Below, piece after piece: positions 1-9,900 of a stretch of DNA of 64,000 nt. Origin of the DNA: JADJYF01 sp050186725 (lineage in GTDB: Bacteria; Pseudomonadota; Gammaproteobacteria; Ga0077536); NCBI GenBank assembly GCA_050186725.1, contig JBFWYG010000017.1, positions 1 through 64,000 on the forward strand, read 5' to 3'. A program made the position numbers and the translations under genes. The notes below the pieces were generated by a model that saw only the letters and a program-made list of their open reading frames with translations, was not told the origin of the DNA and made no database searches. Numbering within the stretch: position 1 is the stretch's first letter; each line of letters starts with the position of its first letter.

Positions 1-169
1 CGCCGAGCGCGGCGCGGGTCGCCGCCAGCTCCTGCGTCAGGGTCTCGATCTGCTTCTGCTGCTGTTGCACCACCCGCCACAGGTCCTCGACGGTCGGCGT
101 TTCTGCCTGGACGGAGGCAGTGAGCAGTGCTGCCGCGAGCGGCAGGGCGATAGGTGCGCGGAATCGCAT
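1..169 (-). CDS. N-terminus of exported coiled-coil protein (partial, runs off window)
   Basis: Only the first 56 codons are present; the gene continues beyond the left edge. The start is the ATG at 169-167. The product begins with a clear Sec signal peptide: basic MRFR, a hydrophobic Ala/Leu stretch, and a likely cut after ASVQA (residue 22). The mature part runs ETPTVEDLWRVVQQQQKQIE and then a heptad-like Leu/Gln/Glu stretch, predicted coiled coil. Short N-terminal coiled coils after a signal peptide are typical of some trimeric outer-membrane porins and of periplasmic adaptor proteins, so an envelope role is likely, but the family cannot be fixed from this fragment. A perfect FNR-type palindrome lies about 125 bases upstream of the start. 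Confidence 0.6.
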   Translation of the reverse strand, partial: MRFRAPIALPLAAALLTASVQAETPTVEDLWRVVQQQQKQIETLTQELAATRAALG

Positions 170-292
170 GACTTGGGTCCCCGGGTTGCGAATGGAAGGG
201 CGCGCGGCGGGGAGCCAGGTCGCCCGAACGCACATCGCGTGCAATTAGAATGTAACTGCGACACATTCGCAACACGAAAACAATTTGCGGTC

Positions 293-306
293 TTGATCTG
301 GATCAA
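293..306. promoter_or_regulatory. FNR/ANR-type operator
   Basis: The sequence is TTGATCTGGATCAA, an exact match to the FNR/ANR consensus TTGAT-N4-ATCAA, and it sits in a non-coding, locally AT-richer stretch. The nearest gene reading away from it is the exported protein starting at 169 on the minus strand, so oxygen-responsive or Crp/Fnr-family control of that gene is the likeliest reading. No convincing -10 box at the expected distance was identified. Confidence 0.55.
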
Positions 307-428
307 GTGGCCCGGGGTTGGCGTCGTGGGCGCCTGGCTGGCGGGGCGGCTGAGGCGATGGATGCCTGTTCTCGCTGGCCGCGGAACTGACTCGTAAGGC
401 GTTGCGGTCGGCGCCTTCTTTTCGGCAC

Positions 429-505
429 CGTCACCCTCGCGCAAGCGAGGGTCCATCGGCGGTCGGCGGAGCCGATGGACGCGTGCTCACGCTGGTATGT
501 CGGGA
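429..505. repeat. Degenerate dispersed repeat, copy 1
   Basis: This stretch aligns along its length with 29043-29121. Both contain a CGTCAC start, a short hairpin around GCGAG/CTCGC, CATCGGCG and a CCGATGGA-like or CCATGGA segment. The second half here has lost the clean TTCCCGC...GCGGGAA hairpin seen in copy 2. It lies downstream of the DUF899 gene. The rest of 170-513 holds the FNR box and no recognisable gene. Confidence 0.5.
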
Positions 506-513
506 CAGCAACC

Positions 514-1281
514 TCAGCCGCAGCCGCAGCAGGTCGGCGCCGCGAGCCGCGACGCCTGGGCGTGATGCACCCATTCCATCTTGTAGGGCACATCGCGCTC
601 GTCGCGGCCCTTGGGCGCGAGGTCGAGCAGGTGGTAGGCGCCCATCATCACTTCCACGCCGCGACCATAGGTGGAGTAGGTGTGGAAGATCTGTCCGGCG
701 TCGTCGCGCTGGAACAAGCTGATGCCCGGCGCTTCGTCGCTCGGAAACGCGCGCATGCCGTAGTTGTACCAGACCTCACCGCGCGCACGCTCGGCGTCGC
801 GAAAGCTGACGTGGTAGTCGAAGTTGAAATCGCTGTCGTGGGACGAGACCCAGCGGAAGCCCCAACCCATGCGCGCGCGGTAGGCCGCGATCTCCGACCA
901 CGGCGCGCGTGATACCGCCACCAGGCTCACGTCGCGCGCGGCGAGATAGGGACGCATGCCATCGCTGTGGTCGGCCATGTACGTACAGCTCGGGCAGCCG
1001 CGTTCCCAGCCAGGCCCGAGCATGAAGTGCTGCACCAGCAGCTGGCTGCATTCACCGAACAGCGCTTCCAGTGGCACGCGGTGCGTGCCGTCGTCGAACT
1101 CGTAACGCTTGGTCACGCGCACCCAGGGCAGCGCGCGTCGTTCCGCGGCGATGGTGTCCTGCAGCCGGGTCAGTTCCTTCTCGCGCTCGAGCAGGCGTCG
1201 GCGCGCAGCGAGCCAGGCGTCCGGGGTGACGACGGGATGCGTGGTGGTCGTGGTCGTGGTGTCGGTCGAAGTCGTACTCAT
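514..1281 (-). CDS. DUF899 family thioredoxin-like protein
   Basis: The 255-residue product belongs to the DUF899 family of thioredoxin-fold proteins of uncharacterised function. Supporting segments are WVRVTKRYEFDDG, LVQHFMLGPGWERGCPSC (a CPSC pair in the thioredoxin-like position), VSLVAVSRAPWSEI, GWGFRWVSSHDSDFNFDYHV and SLFQRDDAGQIFHTYSTYGR. The length is usual for the family. Residues 5-14 are almost all Thr. The C-terminus ends PTCCGCG, a cysteine-rich tail that could bind metal (inference). It is the last gene of a minus-strand operon, 33 bases after the beta-propeller gene, and downstream of a winged-helix regulator that probably controls it. The substrate is unknown. Confidence 0.85.
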   Translation of the reverse strand: MSTTSTDTTTTTTTHPVVTPDAWLAARRRLLEREKELTRLQDTIAAERRALPWVRVTKRYEFDDGTHRVPLEALFGECSQLLVQHFMLGPGWERGCPSCTYMADHSDGMRPYLAARDVSLVAVSRAPWSEIAAYRARMGWGFRWVSSHDSDFNFDYHVSFRDAERARGEVWYNYGMRAFPSDEAPGISLFQRDDAGQIFHTYSTYGRGVEVMMGAYHLLDLAPKGRDERDVPYKMEWVHHAQASRLAAPTCCGCG

Positions 1282-1314
1282 GGCATGGTCCTCGTCGAAT
1301 GATGGAAGTGTCGT

Positions 1315-1980
1315 TCAGCCCTGCGCGCCCCGCGGCCGGCGCACGGCGCGCACCGTGCCGCTCGGCCCGCCGCCGGCGTAGAAGAGATCGCCCGGCGCCG
1401 CCTCGAGCCCACTCACCACCGCGCCGGCCGGCATGCGCAGTCGTGTCTGCACCGCGCCACTGGCCGGGTCGACGCGCCGGATCTCGCTCTCGTCGCTCTC
1501 CCAGGTGCCGTGCCACAGCTCGCCGTCCACCCAGGTCACGCCGGTGACATGGCGATTGGATTCGATGGTGCGCAGGAGCGCGCCGCTCGCCGGATCGACC
1601 TGGTGGATGCGCCGCGCGTGGTACTCGCCGACCCACAGGCTGCCCTCGGCCCAGGTCAGGCCGGAGTTGCCCTCGCGACCCGGCGCTGGAATGGTCGCGA
1701 CCACCTCACCGGTGGTCGGATCGATCTTCTCGATTCGATCATCGGCGAGCTGGTACAGGTGCCGCCCGTCGAAGGCCGTGCCGGCGTCGTTGCGTCGTAC
1801 CAGCGCACGCGCCACCGCGCCGCTCTCGGGGTCGATGGCAATGAGGCGCTCGTCGGTCGCGGCCCATACCAGTCGACCGTCGTGCGACACGCCATGCACA
1901 TGGGTGACGTCGGGCAGTGGGCCGTATTCGCGCACGACTACGGCGGGGGTGGGAGCAGGCAGGTCGTCTACCAGGGGCAT
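1315..1980 (-). CDS. Beta-propeller (SMP-30/NHL/PQQ-like) protein
   Basis: The 221-residue cytosolic-looking protein has at least four blade-like repeats of about 40 residues carrying the signature I-x-x-I/V-DP-x-SG/TG-x-V: AIDPESGAV, KIDPTTGEV, QVDPASGAL and RVDPASGAV. Each follows an LW/LY-type beta strand. This is a PQQ/NHL/glutamine-cyclotransferase-like propeller, short for a full 6-7 blade propeller unless it oligomerises. No signal peptide is seen. It sits between the regulator and the DUF899 gene in the same operon, so it may act as a binding or hydrolytic partner of the DUF899 protein. No specific activity can be assigned. Confidence 0.7.
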   Translation of the reverse strand: MPLVDDLPAPTPAVVVREYGPLPDVTHVHGVSHDGRLVWAATDERLIAIDPESGAVARALVRRNDAGTAFDGRHLYQLADDRIEKIDPTTGEVVATIPAPGREGNSGLTWAEGSLWVGEYHARRIHQVDPASGALLRTIESNRHVTGVTWVDGELWHGTWESDESEIRRVDPASGAVQTRLRMPAGAVVSGLEAAPGDLFYAGGGPSGTVRAVRRPRGAQG

Positions 1981-2026
1981 GGCGCTCTCCTCGAGGCGGC
2001 GTCACCGCGACGCCGTGTGACGCACT

Positions 2027-3253
2027 CTAGGGGGAAGCGTGGCACGCCGGGAGTAACAAGATTGGCGTGAATCCGACCAGCGGCGGCGCGAGCCAGCGCT
2101 GCGCCCGCGCGCGACCGAGCGCGCGCACGCGTCCCGTTGCCTGCAACGCCGCGAGCGCACGCTGCACGCTGCGCTGACTCGTGCCGAGAGCAAGCGCGAG
2201 CGCGGAGGTCGACCACGGCGCGCCGTCGGCGAGCAGGGCCAGCAGCTCGGCGCCATCGCCGTCCAGCGGTGGCAGCAGCAGGCGCACGCCGCCGCTCGGC
2301 GTCGCCGCGAGCCTGTAGCCTTTCGCGGTGGCCTCGATGCGCGCCAACGGCCCAAGCACGCGGCGCAGACGGCCAAGCTCGACGCGCAGCCGCGCGCGAT
2401 GACTGTCGTCGGGATGGCGCAGGCGGAACGCGTCCTCGATCAGGCGCTCGCGGGTGACGGCCTCGGGCCAGGCGCCCGCCAGGCTGCGCGCCAGCGCGAA
2501 CAGCAAGGGACGCGTGGCGAGCGAGCGCTCGTTCGCGCCGACGGACAGCGACCGCCGACAGGCGTCGACCAGCAGCAGGTCCGCGTGCCGAAGCCGCGCG
2601 ATGTCCGCGAGCCCGAGCGCGCGACTCTCACCCTGCTGCACCACGCGCGCCGCCGGCTGCGCGAGCACCGCGCCCAACGTCTCGACCTCGTTCGCGAGCG
2701 CCGCGATGCCCGAGCGCCGCGCGGCCGCCGCGGCGCGCGCGAGTTCGGTCCGCGCCGTGTCCACCTCGAGCGCGCGGAGCGCGAGCTCCGCCGCGAGCAG
2801 AGCGCGCATCGCGGCGAGTGCAGGTGGCAGTCGATCCGGCGTGAGCAATGTCAGTCCGCCGGCGGCATCGCCGAGGTGCCCGAGCAGCAGCAGGCGCCGC
2901 GCCAGCAGCAGTCGCGCCAGCACCGCGTTCGCCTCGTCGCCCGCTGCCGCGAGCGTCGCCGCCGCCGCTTCGAGCACGCGTGTGCCGCCGCCGAAGTCGC
3001 GGAGCGCGAGAGCCACCTCGGCCTCTGCCACCGCGCAGCGCGCCCGTGCCAGCGGCGCCTCGCGACCGAAGGCGCGCGCCGCGCGCTTCAGCAGCGCGCG
3101 TGCACGCGTGTACTCGCCGAGCTGCGCCATGGCCGTGCCGCGCAGCGCGAGCGCGGCCGCGTCGTCGCGCAGCGCGACCTCGCGCAATGCGGCGAGTGCA
3201 TCGCCCATGGCGAGTGCGCGGGCGGCGATGGCGAGCTGGCTGTCCATCCGCAC
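2027..3253 (-). CDS. TPR / OmpR-type winged-helix transcriptional regulator
   Basis: The 408-residue protein starts with about 210 residues of Ala/Leu/Arg-rich alpha-helical repeats (TPR-like, e.g. AALALRGTAMAQLGEYTRA). A PhoB/OmpR-type winged helix follows around 235-320: RPLLFALARSLAG, VTRERLIEDAF, RARLRVELGRLRRVL and GYRLAA. A second HTH near the C-terminus is STSALALALGTSQRSVQRAL. Such TPR plus winged-helix proteins are one-component regulators. It is the first gene of the minus-strand operon, 46 bases ahead of the propeller gene, so local control is likely. The start is a GTG at 3253, with an ATG two codons later as the alternative. Confidence 0.75.
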   Translation of the reverse strand: MRMDSQLAIAARALAMGDALAALREVALRDDAAALALRGTAMAQLGEYTRARALLKRAARAFGREAPLARARCAVAEAEVALALRDFGGGTRVLEAAAATLAAAGDEANAVLARLLLARRLLLLGHLGDAAGGLTLLTPDRLPPALAAMRALLAAELALRALEVDTARTELARAAAAARRSGIAALANEVETLGAVLAQPAARVVQQGESRALGLADIARLRHADLLLVDACRRSLSVGANERSLATRPLLFALARSLAGAWPEAVTRERLIEDAFRLRHPDDSHRARLRVELGRLRRVLGPLARIEATAKGYRLAATPSGGVRLLLPPLDGDGAELLALLADGAPWSTSALALALGTSQRSVQRALAALQATGRVRALGRARAQRWLAPPLVGFTPILLLPACHASP

Positions 3254-3358
3254 AGGCTAACGCAAGGCCGCCGCTACCGCGCGCCGCCGCGATGACGCGC
3301 CTGCGAGCCCGCCCGCTTGGCCTATGATGCGGAGAGTCGATCTGCAGAGTCTTCCGCC

Positions 3359-5410
3359 ATGTCCGCTGTCTCCCCTGTCGCGCCGCGTGGCCCGCGCATC
3401 GTCGAAGCCACCATCGCCGAACTCGCCGCCGCGCTCGACGCCGGCCAGGTCACCAGCGTCGAACTCACGCTCCTGCATCTCAACCGCATCGCGCACTACG
3501 ACCGTCACGGCCTGCGTCTGAACGCGGTGCCGGTGTTGAACCCCGCGCTGTTCGACGACGCGCTGGCGAGCGATCTGCGCCGCGCGCGCGGCGAGGCGCG
3601 CGGACCGCTGGACGGCATTCCCTATCTCGCCAAGGACAGCTACGCGGTGAAGGGTCTGACTGTCGCGGCCGGCGCGCCGGCCTTCGAACATCTGATCGCG
3701 GGCGACGACGCCTTCGTCGTCGCGCGCCTACGCGCGGCGGGCGCCGTGCTCGTCGGTCTGACCAACATGCCGCCCATGGCGGCGGGCGGCATGCAGCGCG
3801 GCGTGTACGGTCGCGCCGAGAGTCCCTACAACCCGGACTTCCTGGCCGCGGCCTATGCCTCCGGTTCGTCCAACGGCTCGGGCACCGGTGTCGCGGCGAG
3901 CCTCGGCGTGTTCGCGCTCGCCGAGGAGACCTGGTCCTCCGGCCGCGCGCCGGCGTCGAACGGCGGGCTGGTCGCCTACACGCCTTCACGCGGGCTCATC
4001 TCCATGCGCGGCAACTGGCCGCTCATTCCGACCATGGACGTCGTCGTGCCCTACGCGCGCAGCGTGGCGGACCTGTTCGAAGTGCTGAACGTGATCGTGG
4101 CCGAAGACGCCGAGACGCGTGGCGATTTCTGGCGTCTGCAGCGCGCGGTGCGCCTGCCGCCGGTCGCGAGCGTGCGGCCGGCCGACTATCGCGCGCTCGC
4201 GCGTGACGACGCGCTGCGCGGCAAGCGTCTCGGCGTGCCGCGCATGTATCTCAATCGCGATCCGGACAGTACGCGGCCCATCGCCACACGCGCCTCGGTG
4301 GTGACCGCCTTCGAGGCCGCGGCGCGCGACCTGGTCGCGCTCGGCGCCGAAGTGATCGAAGTCGATTTCCCGCTGGTCTCGAACTACGACCGTGATCGCC
4401 CCGGCGCGCGCTCCATGGTCGAACGCGGGCTGGTGCCGGCGGGCTTCGCCGTGGCCGAGGGCGAGCATCTGATCCCCTTCGCCTGGCACGACTACCTGCA
4501 GGCGAACGGCGATCCGAAGCTCGACTCGCTCGCCGACGTGGACGGTCGGCTGATCCTGCCGGGAAGACCGGACGCGCTGCCGGATCGTTACGAAGGTCTG
4601 CCGGACTTTCGCGCCTATGGCCCACGGGTGCGCGCCGGGCTCCTGCCGCCGCACGAGATCCCCGATCTCGATGCCGGATTACGCGGACTGGAAGAGACGC
4701 GCAGGCTTGACCTCGAGGCGTGGCTCACCGCCCAGGGACTAGATGCCCTGGTGTTTCCCGCGGTCGCCGACATCGCGCCGGCGGACGTCGACACCAATCC
4801 CCATTCCAACGACATCGCCTGGCGCAACGGCACCTGGGTCGCGAACGGCAACCAGGCGCTGCGACACTGCGGCGTGCCGACGGTGACGGTGCCGATGGGG
4901 CTCTTGCCCGACATCGGCATGCCCATCGGGCTGACCTTCGCCGGCCGCGCCTACGACGACAGCGCGCTGCTCGCCTATGCGCATGTGTTCGAAGGCGCGG
5001 GCACGCGTCGCGCAGCGCCGGCGCGCACGCCGCCGTTGGCGGCCGAACTGCTGCTCGCGGCGAGCGAGGCTGCGTCACCGCCCGGCGCGCGCGATGGGGC
5101 CGCGCCCGCGCTCACTCTCGCGGCGCGTCTCGCGCCGATGGATGACGACGGTCTGCAGACCCTCGTGATCGAGGGCGAGGCGCGGGCGTCGCGGGGCGTC
5201 GCGGACGTACGCGTGTTCCTGAACGGCGTGGCGCTGGACCTGCGACGCGACGGTGCGCGCTATGCCGCGCTGACGCGCGTGCCGGCCAGCCTGCACACCG
5301 TGCCCCACAGTCGCTGGCGGCGGCCCTACGGTTCGCTCGTCACGGCGCTGGCGCGCGATGCGCAGGGTGCGGCGACCGCGGCCTTCGCGGTGGTGGGTGG
5401 GATCGTCTGA
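3359..5410 (+). CDS. Amidase signature-family hydrolase with C-terminal extension
   Basis: The 683-residue protein has the amidase-signature Ser-cisSer-Lys triad: Lys in YLAKDSYAVKG (residues ~85-95), cis-Ser in ASGSSNGSGTG (~165) and the nucleophile region EETWSSGRAPAS (~190). That last segment deviates from the usual G-T-x-x-G-S-x-R-x-PA. The amidase domain covers about residues 15-540. The last ~130 residues form an unusual extension, mostly predicted beta (LVIEGEARASRG, VRVFLNGVALDL). The ATG at 3359 is preferred; another in-frame ATG lies 14 codons upstream. Twelve bases separate it from the D-aminoacylase gene, so both probably form one amide-hydrolysis operon. The substrate is unknown. 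Confidence 0.85.
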   Translation: MSAVSPVAPRGPRIVEATIAELAAALDAGQVTSVELTLLHLNRIAHYDRHGLRLNAVPVLNPALFDDALASDLRRARGEARGPLDGIPYLAKDSYAVKGLTVAAGAPAFEHLIAGDDAFVVARLRAAGAVLVGLTNMPPMAAGGMQRGVYGRAESPYNPDFLAAAYASGSSNGSGTGVAASLGVFALAEETWSSGRAPASNGGLVAYTPSRGLISMRGNWPLIPTMDVVVPYARSVADLFEVLNVIVAEDAETRGDFWRLQRAVRLPPVASVRPADYRALARDDALRGKRLGVPRMYLNRDPDSTRPIATRASVVTAFEAAARDLVALGAEVIEVDFPLVSNYDRDRPGARSMVERGLVPAGFAVAEGEHLIPFAWHDYLQANGDPKLDSLADVDGRLILPGRPDALPDRYEGLPDFRAYGPRVRAGLLPPHEIPDLDAGLRGLEETRRLDLEAWLTAQGLDALVFPAVADIAPADVDTNPHSNDIAWRNGTWVANGNQALRHCGVPTVTVPMGLLPDIGMPIGLTFAGRAYDDSALLAYAHVFEGAGTRRAAPARTPPLAAELLLAASEAASPPGARDGAAPALTLAARLAPMDDDGLQTLVIEGEARASRGVADVRVFLNGVALDLRRDGARYAALTRVPASLHTVPHSRWRRPYGSLVTALARDAQGAATAAFAVVGGIV

Positions 5411-5421
5411 GTGGAGCACTG

Positions 5422-6927
5422 ATGACCATGCACGAGTTCGATCTGATCCTGCGTGACGCGGAACTCTTCGACGGCCTCGGCAGTGCCGCGCGGCGCGGGG
5501 ATCTCGCGGTCAGCGATGGCCGTATCGTCGCGATCGGCGAAGTGGGCGCGCTGGGCGGCCGCGCCACCGAGGAGATCGATGCCGCCGGCCTCGCGCTCGC
5601 GCCCGGCTTCATCGACATCCACACCCACGACGACTTCGCCTGCCTGCGTCACCCGGACATGGCGTTCAAGACCCTGGGCGGCGTCACCACCTGTGTCGTC
5701 GGCAACTGCGGCTTCGGTCCCGCGCCCTATGCTTCGGCGCAGGCGCTGTTCGCCGGGCTCACGCCGGGCAGCGCGCTGCCGGACTACGGCGATCACGCCG
5801 GCTATGCGCGCCTGCTCGAGGCGCGCCCGCCGGCCACCAACATCGGCGTGCTGGCCGGGCACGGCACCCTGCGTCATGCCGCCATGGGTCTCGCCGCGCG
5901 CGCGCCCACCGCGCCTGAGATGCAACGCATGCGCGACGCGCTGTCCCACGCACTCGAGGCCGGCGTGCTCGGCCTCTCCAGTGGCCTCATCTACGAACCG
6001 GGCAAGCACGCCGCAACCGAGGAACTGATCGGACTGGCCGAGGTGATGCGGGACAGCGGCGCGTTCTACGCCACCCATCTGCGTAACGAGGCCGGCGGAC
6101 TGCTCGAGTCGGTCGACGAGGCCTTGGCGATTGGCGCGGGCGCCGGCGTGCCCGTGCTCCTGTCCCACCACAAGGCCGCGGGACGCGACAACTGGGGACG
6201 TGTGCACGACTCGCTCGCGCGCATCGCGCAGGCGCGCGCGCGTGGCCAGACGGTGAATCTCGATCAGTATCCCTACACCGCTGGCAGCACCATGCTCGCC
6301 GCGGTGCTGGCCAACGGCGTGCTGACGCCGGCCGCCGCGCGGGGCGGCATCGGTGACGTGGGCGCGGAGGACGTGCTGGTCGCAGCCGCGCCCGGCCGCC
6401 CGGAGTGGGACGGTCGAAGTATCGCGGAACTCGCGCGCGCCTTCGGTCTCGCGCCGCGCGCGGCCGCCGAGCGGGTGGTGGCGGAAGCGCCGGGCGCCAC
6501 CGCGATCATCCACATGATGAGCGAAGACGATGTGCGCACGGTGCTGCGTCATCCCGGCACGCTGATCGGCTCGGACGGCATTCCGACGCTCGACGGCAAG
6601 CCCCATCCGCGGCTCTACGGCAGCTTTGCCCGCGTGCTCGGCCATTACGCGCGCGAACTCGCGGTGCTGACGCTGGCCGACGCCGTCGCGCGCATGACCG
6701 GCCTGTCGGCGCGCTGCCTGGGGCTCACCGATCGCGGCGTGCTGCGCGAAGGCGCGTGGGCCGACCTGACCTTGTTCGATGCCACCACCGTGCGCGATGT
6801 CGGCACCTTCGACGCACCGCAGCGGCCGCCCTGCGGCATCGTCGGCGTGTGGGTCAACGGGCGGCGCGTGGTGGCGGAGGGCAAGGCGACCGCCGAACGG
6901 CCCGGGCGAGTGCTACGACGCGCCTGA
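5422..6927 (+). CDS. N-acyl-D-amino-acid deacylase / D-aminoacylase (amidohydrolase)
   Basis: The 501-residue amidohydrolase has the D-aminoacylase pattern: APGFIDIHTHDDF (metal-binding HxH), TTCVVGNCGFG, FYATHLRNE, VPVLLSHHK, VNLDQYPYTAG, a catalytic Asp in IGSDGIPTLDG and a C-terminal GVLREGAWADLTLFD beta-sandwich segment. The family removes N-acyl groups from D-amino acids using Zn in a TIM-barrel active site. The length is typical. A GTGGAG ribosome site lies 6 bases ahead of the ATG. It follows the amidase gene by 12 bases, and the pair probably processes related amide substrates. Its stop is 17 bases from that of the convergent kinase gene. Confidence 0.88.
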   Translation: MTMHEFDLILRDAELFDGLGSAARRGDLAVSDGRIVAIGEVGALGGRATEEIDAAGLALAPGFIDIHTHDDFACLRHPDMAFKTLGGVTTCVVGNCGFGPAPYASAQALFAGLTPGSALPDYGDHAGYARLLEARPPATNIGVLAGHGTLRHAAMGLAARAPTAPEMQRMRDALSHALEAGVLGLSSGLIYEPGKHAATEELIGLAEVMRDSGAFYATHLRNEAGGLLESVDEALAIGAGAGVPVLLSHHKAAGRDNWGRVHDSLARIAQARARGQTVNLDQYPYTAGSTMLAAVLANGVLTPAAARGGIGDVGAEDVLVAAAPGRPEWDGRSIAELARAFGLAPRAAAERVVAEAPGATAIIHMMSEDDVRTVLRHPGTLIGSDGIPTLDGKPHPRLYGSFARVLGHYARELAVLTLADAVARMTGLSARCLGLTDRGVLREGAWADLTLFDATTVRDVGTFDAPQRPPCGIVGVWVNGRRVVAEGKATAERPGRVLRRA

Positions 6928-6944
6928 GCCCTGCTTGCGACCGA

Positions 6945-9900
6945 TCACGACGGGCGCAGAGGTTCGAGGATGCGTTGCAGGGACTCCAGCGGGATCGGCT
7001 TCACCAGGTGATGATCGAAGCCGGCGGCGCGGGTGCGGGCGCGGTCCTCCTCCTGGCCCCAGCCGGTCTGGGCGACGATGGTCACCGCGCCACCGAAGGT
7101 CTGGCGCAGGCGGCGACACACCGCGTGTCCGTCGAGGCGCGGCAAGCCGATATCGAGCAGCGCCACGTTCGGCGGCTCACGCAGCGCCATCGCGATGGCC
7201 TGCTCGCCGTCGTTGGCGATGCTGACCTCGTGGCCCAGCATCTCGAGCAGCATGGCGAGGCTCTCGGCGTTGTCGTGGTTGTCGTCCACCACGAGGATGC
7301 GCAGACCCGGCTGCGCGGGTGATGATGCCGCGCCGCGCGGCGCTTCGAGGGGCTTGGGTGCCGGCGTGCCGCTGCGCGGCAAGGCCACCACGAAGCGCGC
7401 GCCGCGGCCTTCGCCCTCGCTCTCCACGCGGACCTTGCCGTCGTGCATCTCCACCAGCCGGCGCACCAGCGTGAGCCCGATGCCGAGGCCGCCCTGCGCG
7501 CGATGCAGCGCGCTGTCCGCCTGGGTGAAGAGATCGAACACCATCGACAGTTGCTCGGCGCGAATGCCGATGCCATCGTCGCTCACCGTCACCTCGACCT
7601 CGTCCGCCGCGCAGCGCGCGGCGACGCGGATGTGGCCGCCGGGCGGCGTGTACTTGCAGGCGTTGTTCAGCAGGTTGGCGAAGACCTGCGCGAGGCGCGT
7701 GAGGTCGGCGTCCAGCATCACCGGCTCGGCCGGCAGGTCGACCACCAGTTCATGGCCCATGGTGGTGATATGCGGTCGGCTGGTCTCGACCGCGTTGTCG
7801 ATCACCGCGGCCAGCGCCACCGGCGCGCGGCGCAGTTCGATGGTGCCGCGGCTGATGCGGCTGATGTCCAGCAGGTCGTCCACCAGGCGCGTGAGCTGGT
7901 CCACCTGGCGCGCCATGCTGGCCAGCGCGTGTTCCAGCCGCCCATCCTCTTCGCCGCCAAGGCTGAGCAGGTTCAGACTGTTTGCCAGCGGCGCCAGCGG
8001 ATTGCGCAGCTCGTGGGCGAGGGTCGCGAGGAACTCGTCCTTGCGCAGGTCGGCCTCGCGCAGCTGGCGCTCGACCTGGGTGACGTGGGTGAGATCCTGT
8101 ACGTAGCTGATCCAGCTGCCCGCGGAAGCGTCCAGCAGCGCGCCGCCGATCATCACCGGCACGCGGTGGCCGTCGCGATGCAGGTACTCCTTGCGAAACG
8201 GCCCGTAGCGACCCTCGTCGTGCAGCTCGGCCAGCGCCTGTGCGTCGGCCGGCGCGTACTCCGGGGGCGTCATCGCCCGCCAGTCCAGGCCATGGGCGAC
8301 GAACTCGGCGCGCGTGTGACCGAGCATGCCGAGGAACGTGTCATTGGCCTCGGTCACGCGATCGCCGACGGCGACGATCACTCCGATGAAGCCCGCTTCC
8401 AGCAGGCGCTCGGTCTTGGCGGTCTGCAGACGCAGCGCGGCCTCGACCGCCTTGCGCGCGCTGATGTCCACGGCCGACGCGATGAGCTGGGTCACGTGGC
8501 CAGCCTCGTCGCGTATCGGGTTCAACATGAAGTCGGCCTGCATGGGCGGCGCGTCTACGGTATTGATCTCGATGTCGAAGCGCGAGGCGTTGCCGATGAG
8601 ACCGCGCGCGATGGCCGCGCCCACCGCCTGGTGAACGTTCGGTGAGCGCTGCCACCACACGGTCTCGGTGAAGGGCAGACCAATCGCGTGCTCCCGCGTG
8701 GTGCCCGCCACCTCGAGGGCCGGCATGTTGACTTCGCGTATCCTGCCCGCGAGATCGAGCACGCCAACCATCACAGGCAGGTTGTCGAGTACCGCGCGCA
8801 GCTGGGCTTCGCTCGCGCGCAGGTTCTGCTCGGCCTCGCGCGTGGCGGTGATGTCGGTACAGGTGCCGAACCAGCGCGTGGCGTGGCCGTCGTCATCGCG
8901 GAGCGGCACGGCGCGCCCGAGGAACCAGCGGAACTCGCCGTCGTGCCGCCGCAGGGGAAAGGTGTCCTCCCACGGTTCGCCGGCGGCGAGCTGGCCGAGG
9001 AAGCCGCGCACCACGCGCGCGACGTGATCGGGGTGGTGGAAACCGGCCCATTGGCGCGCGCGCAGCGGCGCCGGCGCGCTGCCGGTATAGGCGTACCACA
9101 CCTGGTTGTACCACTGCATGCAGCCTTCCGCGTCCGCCACCCAGCAGAGCTGCGGAATGGATTCGGCCAGCAGGTGGAACTCGCGCTCGCTGCGCGCCAG
9201 GGCGCGCTCGCGCGCGCGTCGCTCGGAAATCTCGCGGAATACCAGCACCGCGCCACGGATCTCGCCGTGGGTGTCGCGTATCGGCGCGGCGCTGTCGTCC
9301 AAGGGCCACTCCGTGCCGTCCCGCGAGATCAGGATGGTGTGGTTGCTGAGGCCGACGATGACACCGCGCTGCAGGGCGATCAGTGCCGGGTTGTCCACCA
9401 TTTCGCGCGTATCCTCGCCGACGATGCGAAACACATCCACTATCGGCTGGTCACGCGCCGCGTCTTCGGTCCAGCCGGTGAGGCGCTGGCCGATGGCGTT
9501 CATGAAGGTCACGCGGCCCGCCGCGTCGGTCATGATGACCCCGTCACCGATGCTCGCGAGCGTCGCCTGCAGCAGTTGACGATGATGGAAGATCGCTTCC
9601 GCCGCGGTCTCACGGTTGCGCAGGAAACGCGCGAGGATCCACCCGCAGAGGACAATCGCGAGGAGTCCCACGCCGATCAGCAGCGCGCCGGCGCGCAGCG
9701 TCACCGCGTAGGCGTGGGTGGCCGCCTGCTCGCGTTCGCCCAGCAGCGCCGCCTCGGTCACGCGCATGGCTTCCAGCAGCTCGTCGATGGTGGCGAGACG
9801 ATGGTCGTTGTCGCCGGAGGCGACGCGCGCCCGCGCGGCTGCCAAGCCCTCGCGGGCATGCACCTCGAGCGTGGCGTTCCAGCCGGCGATCACCTCCGCA

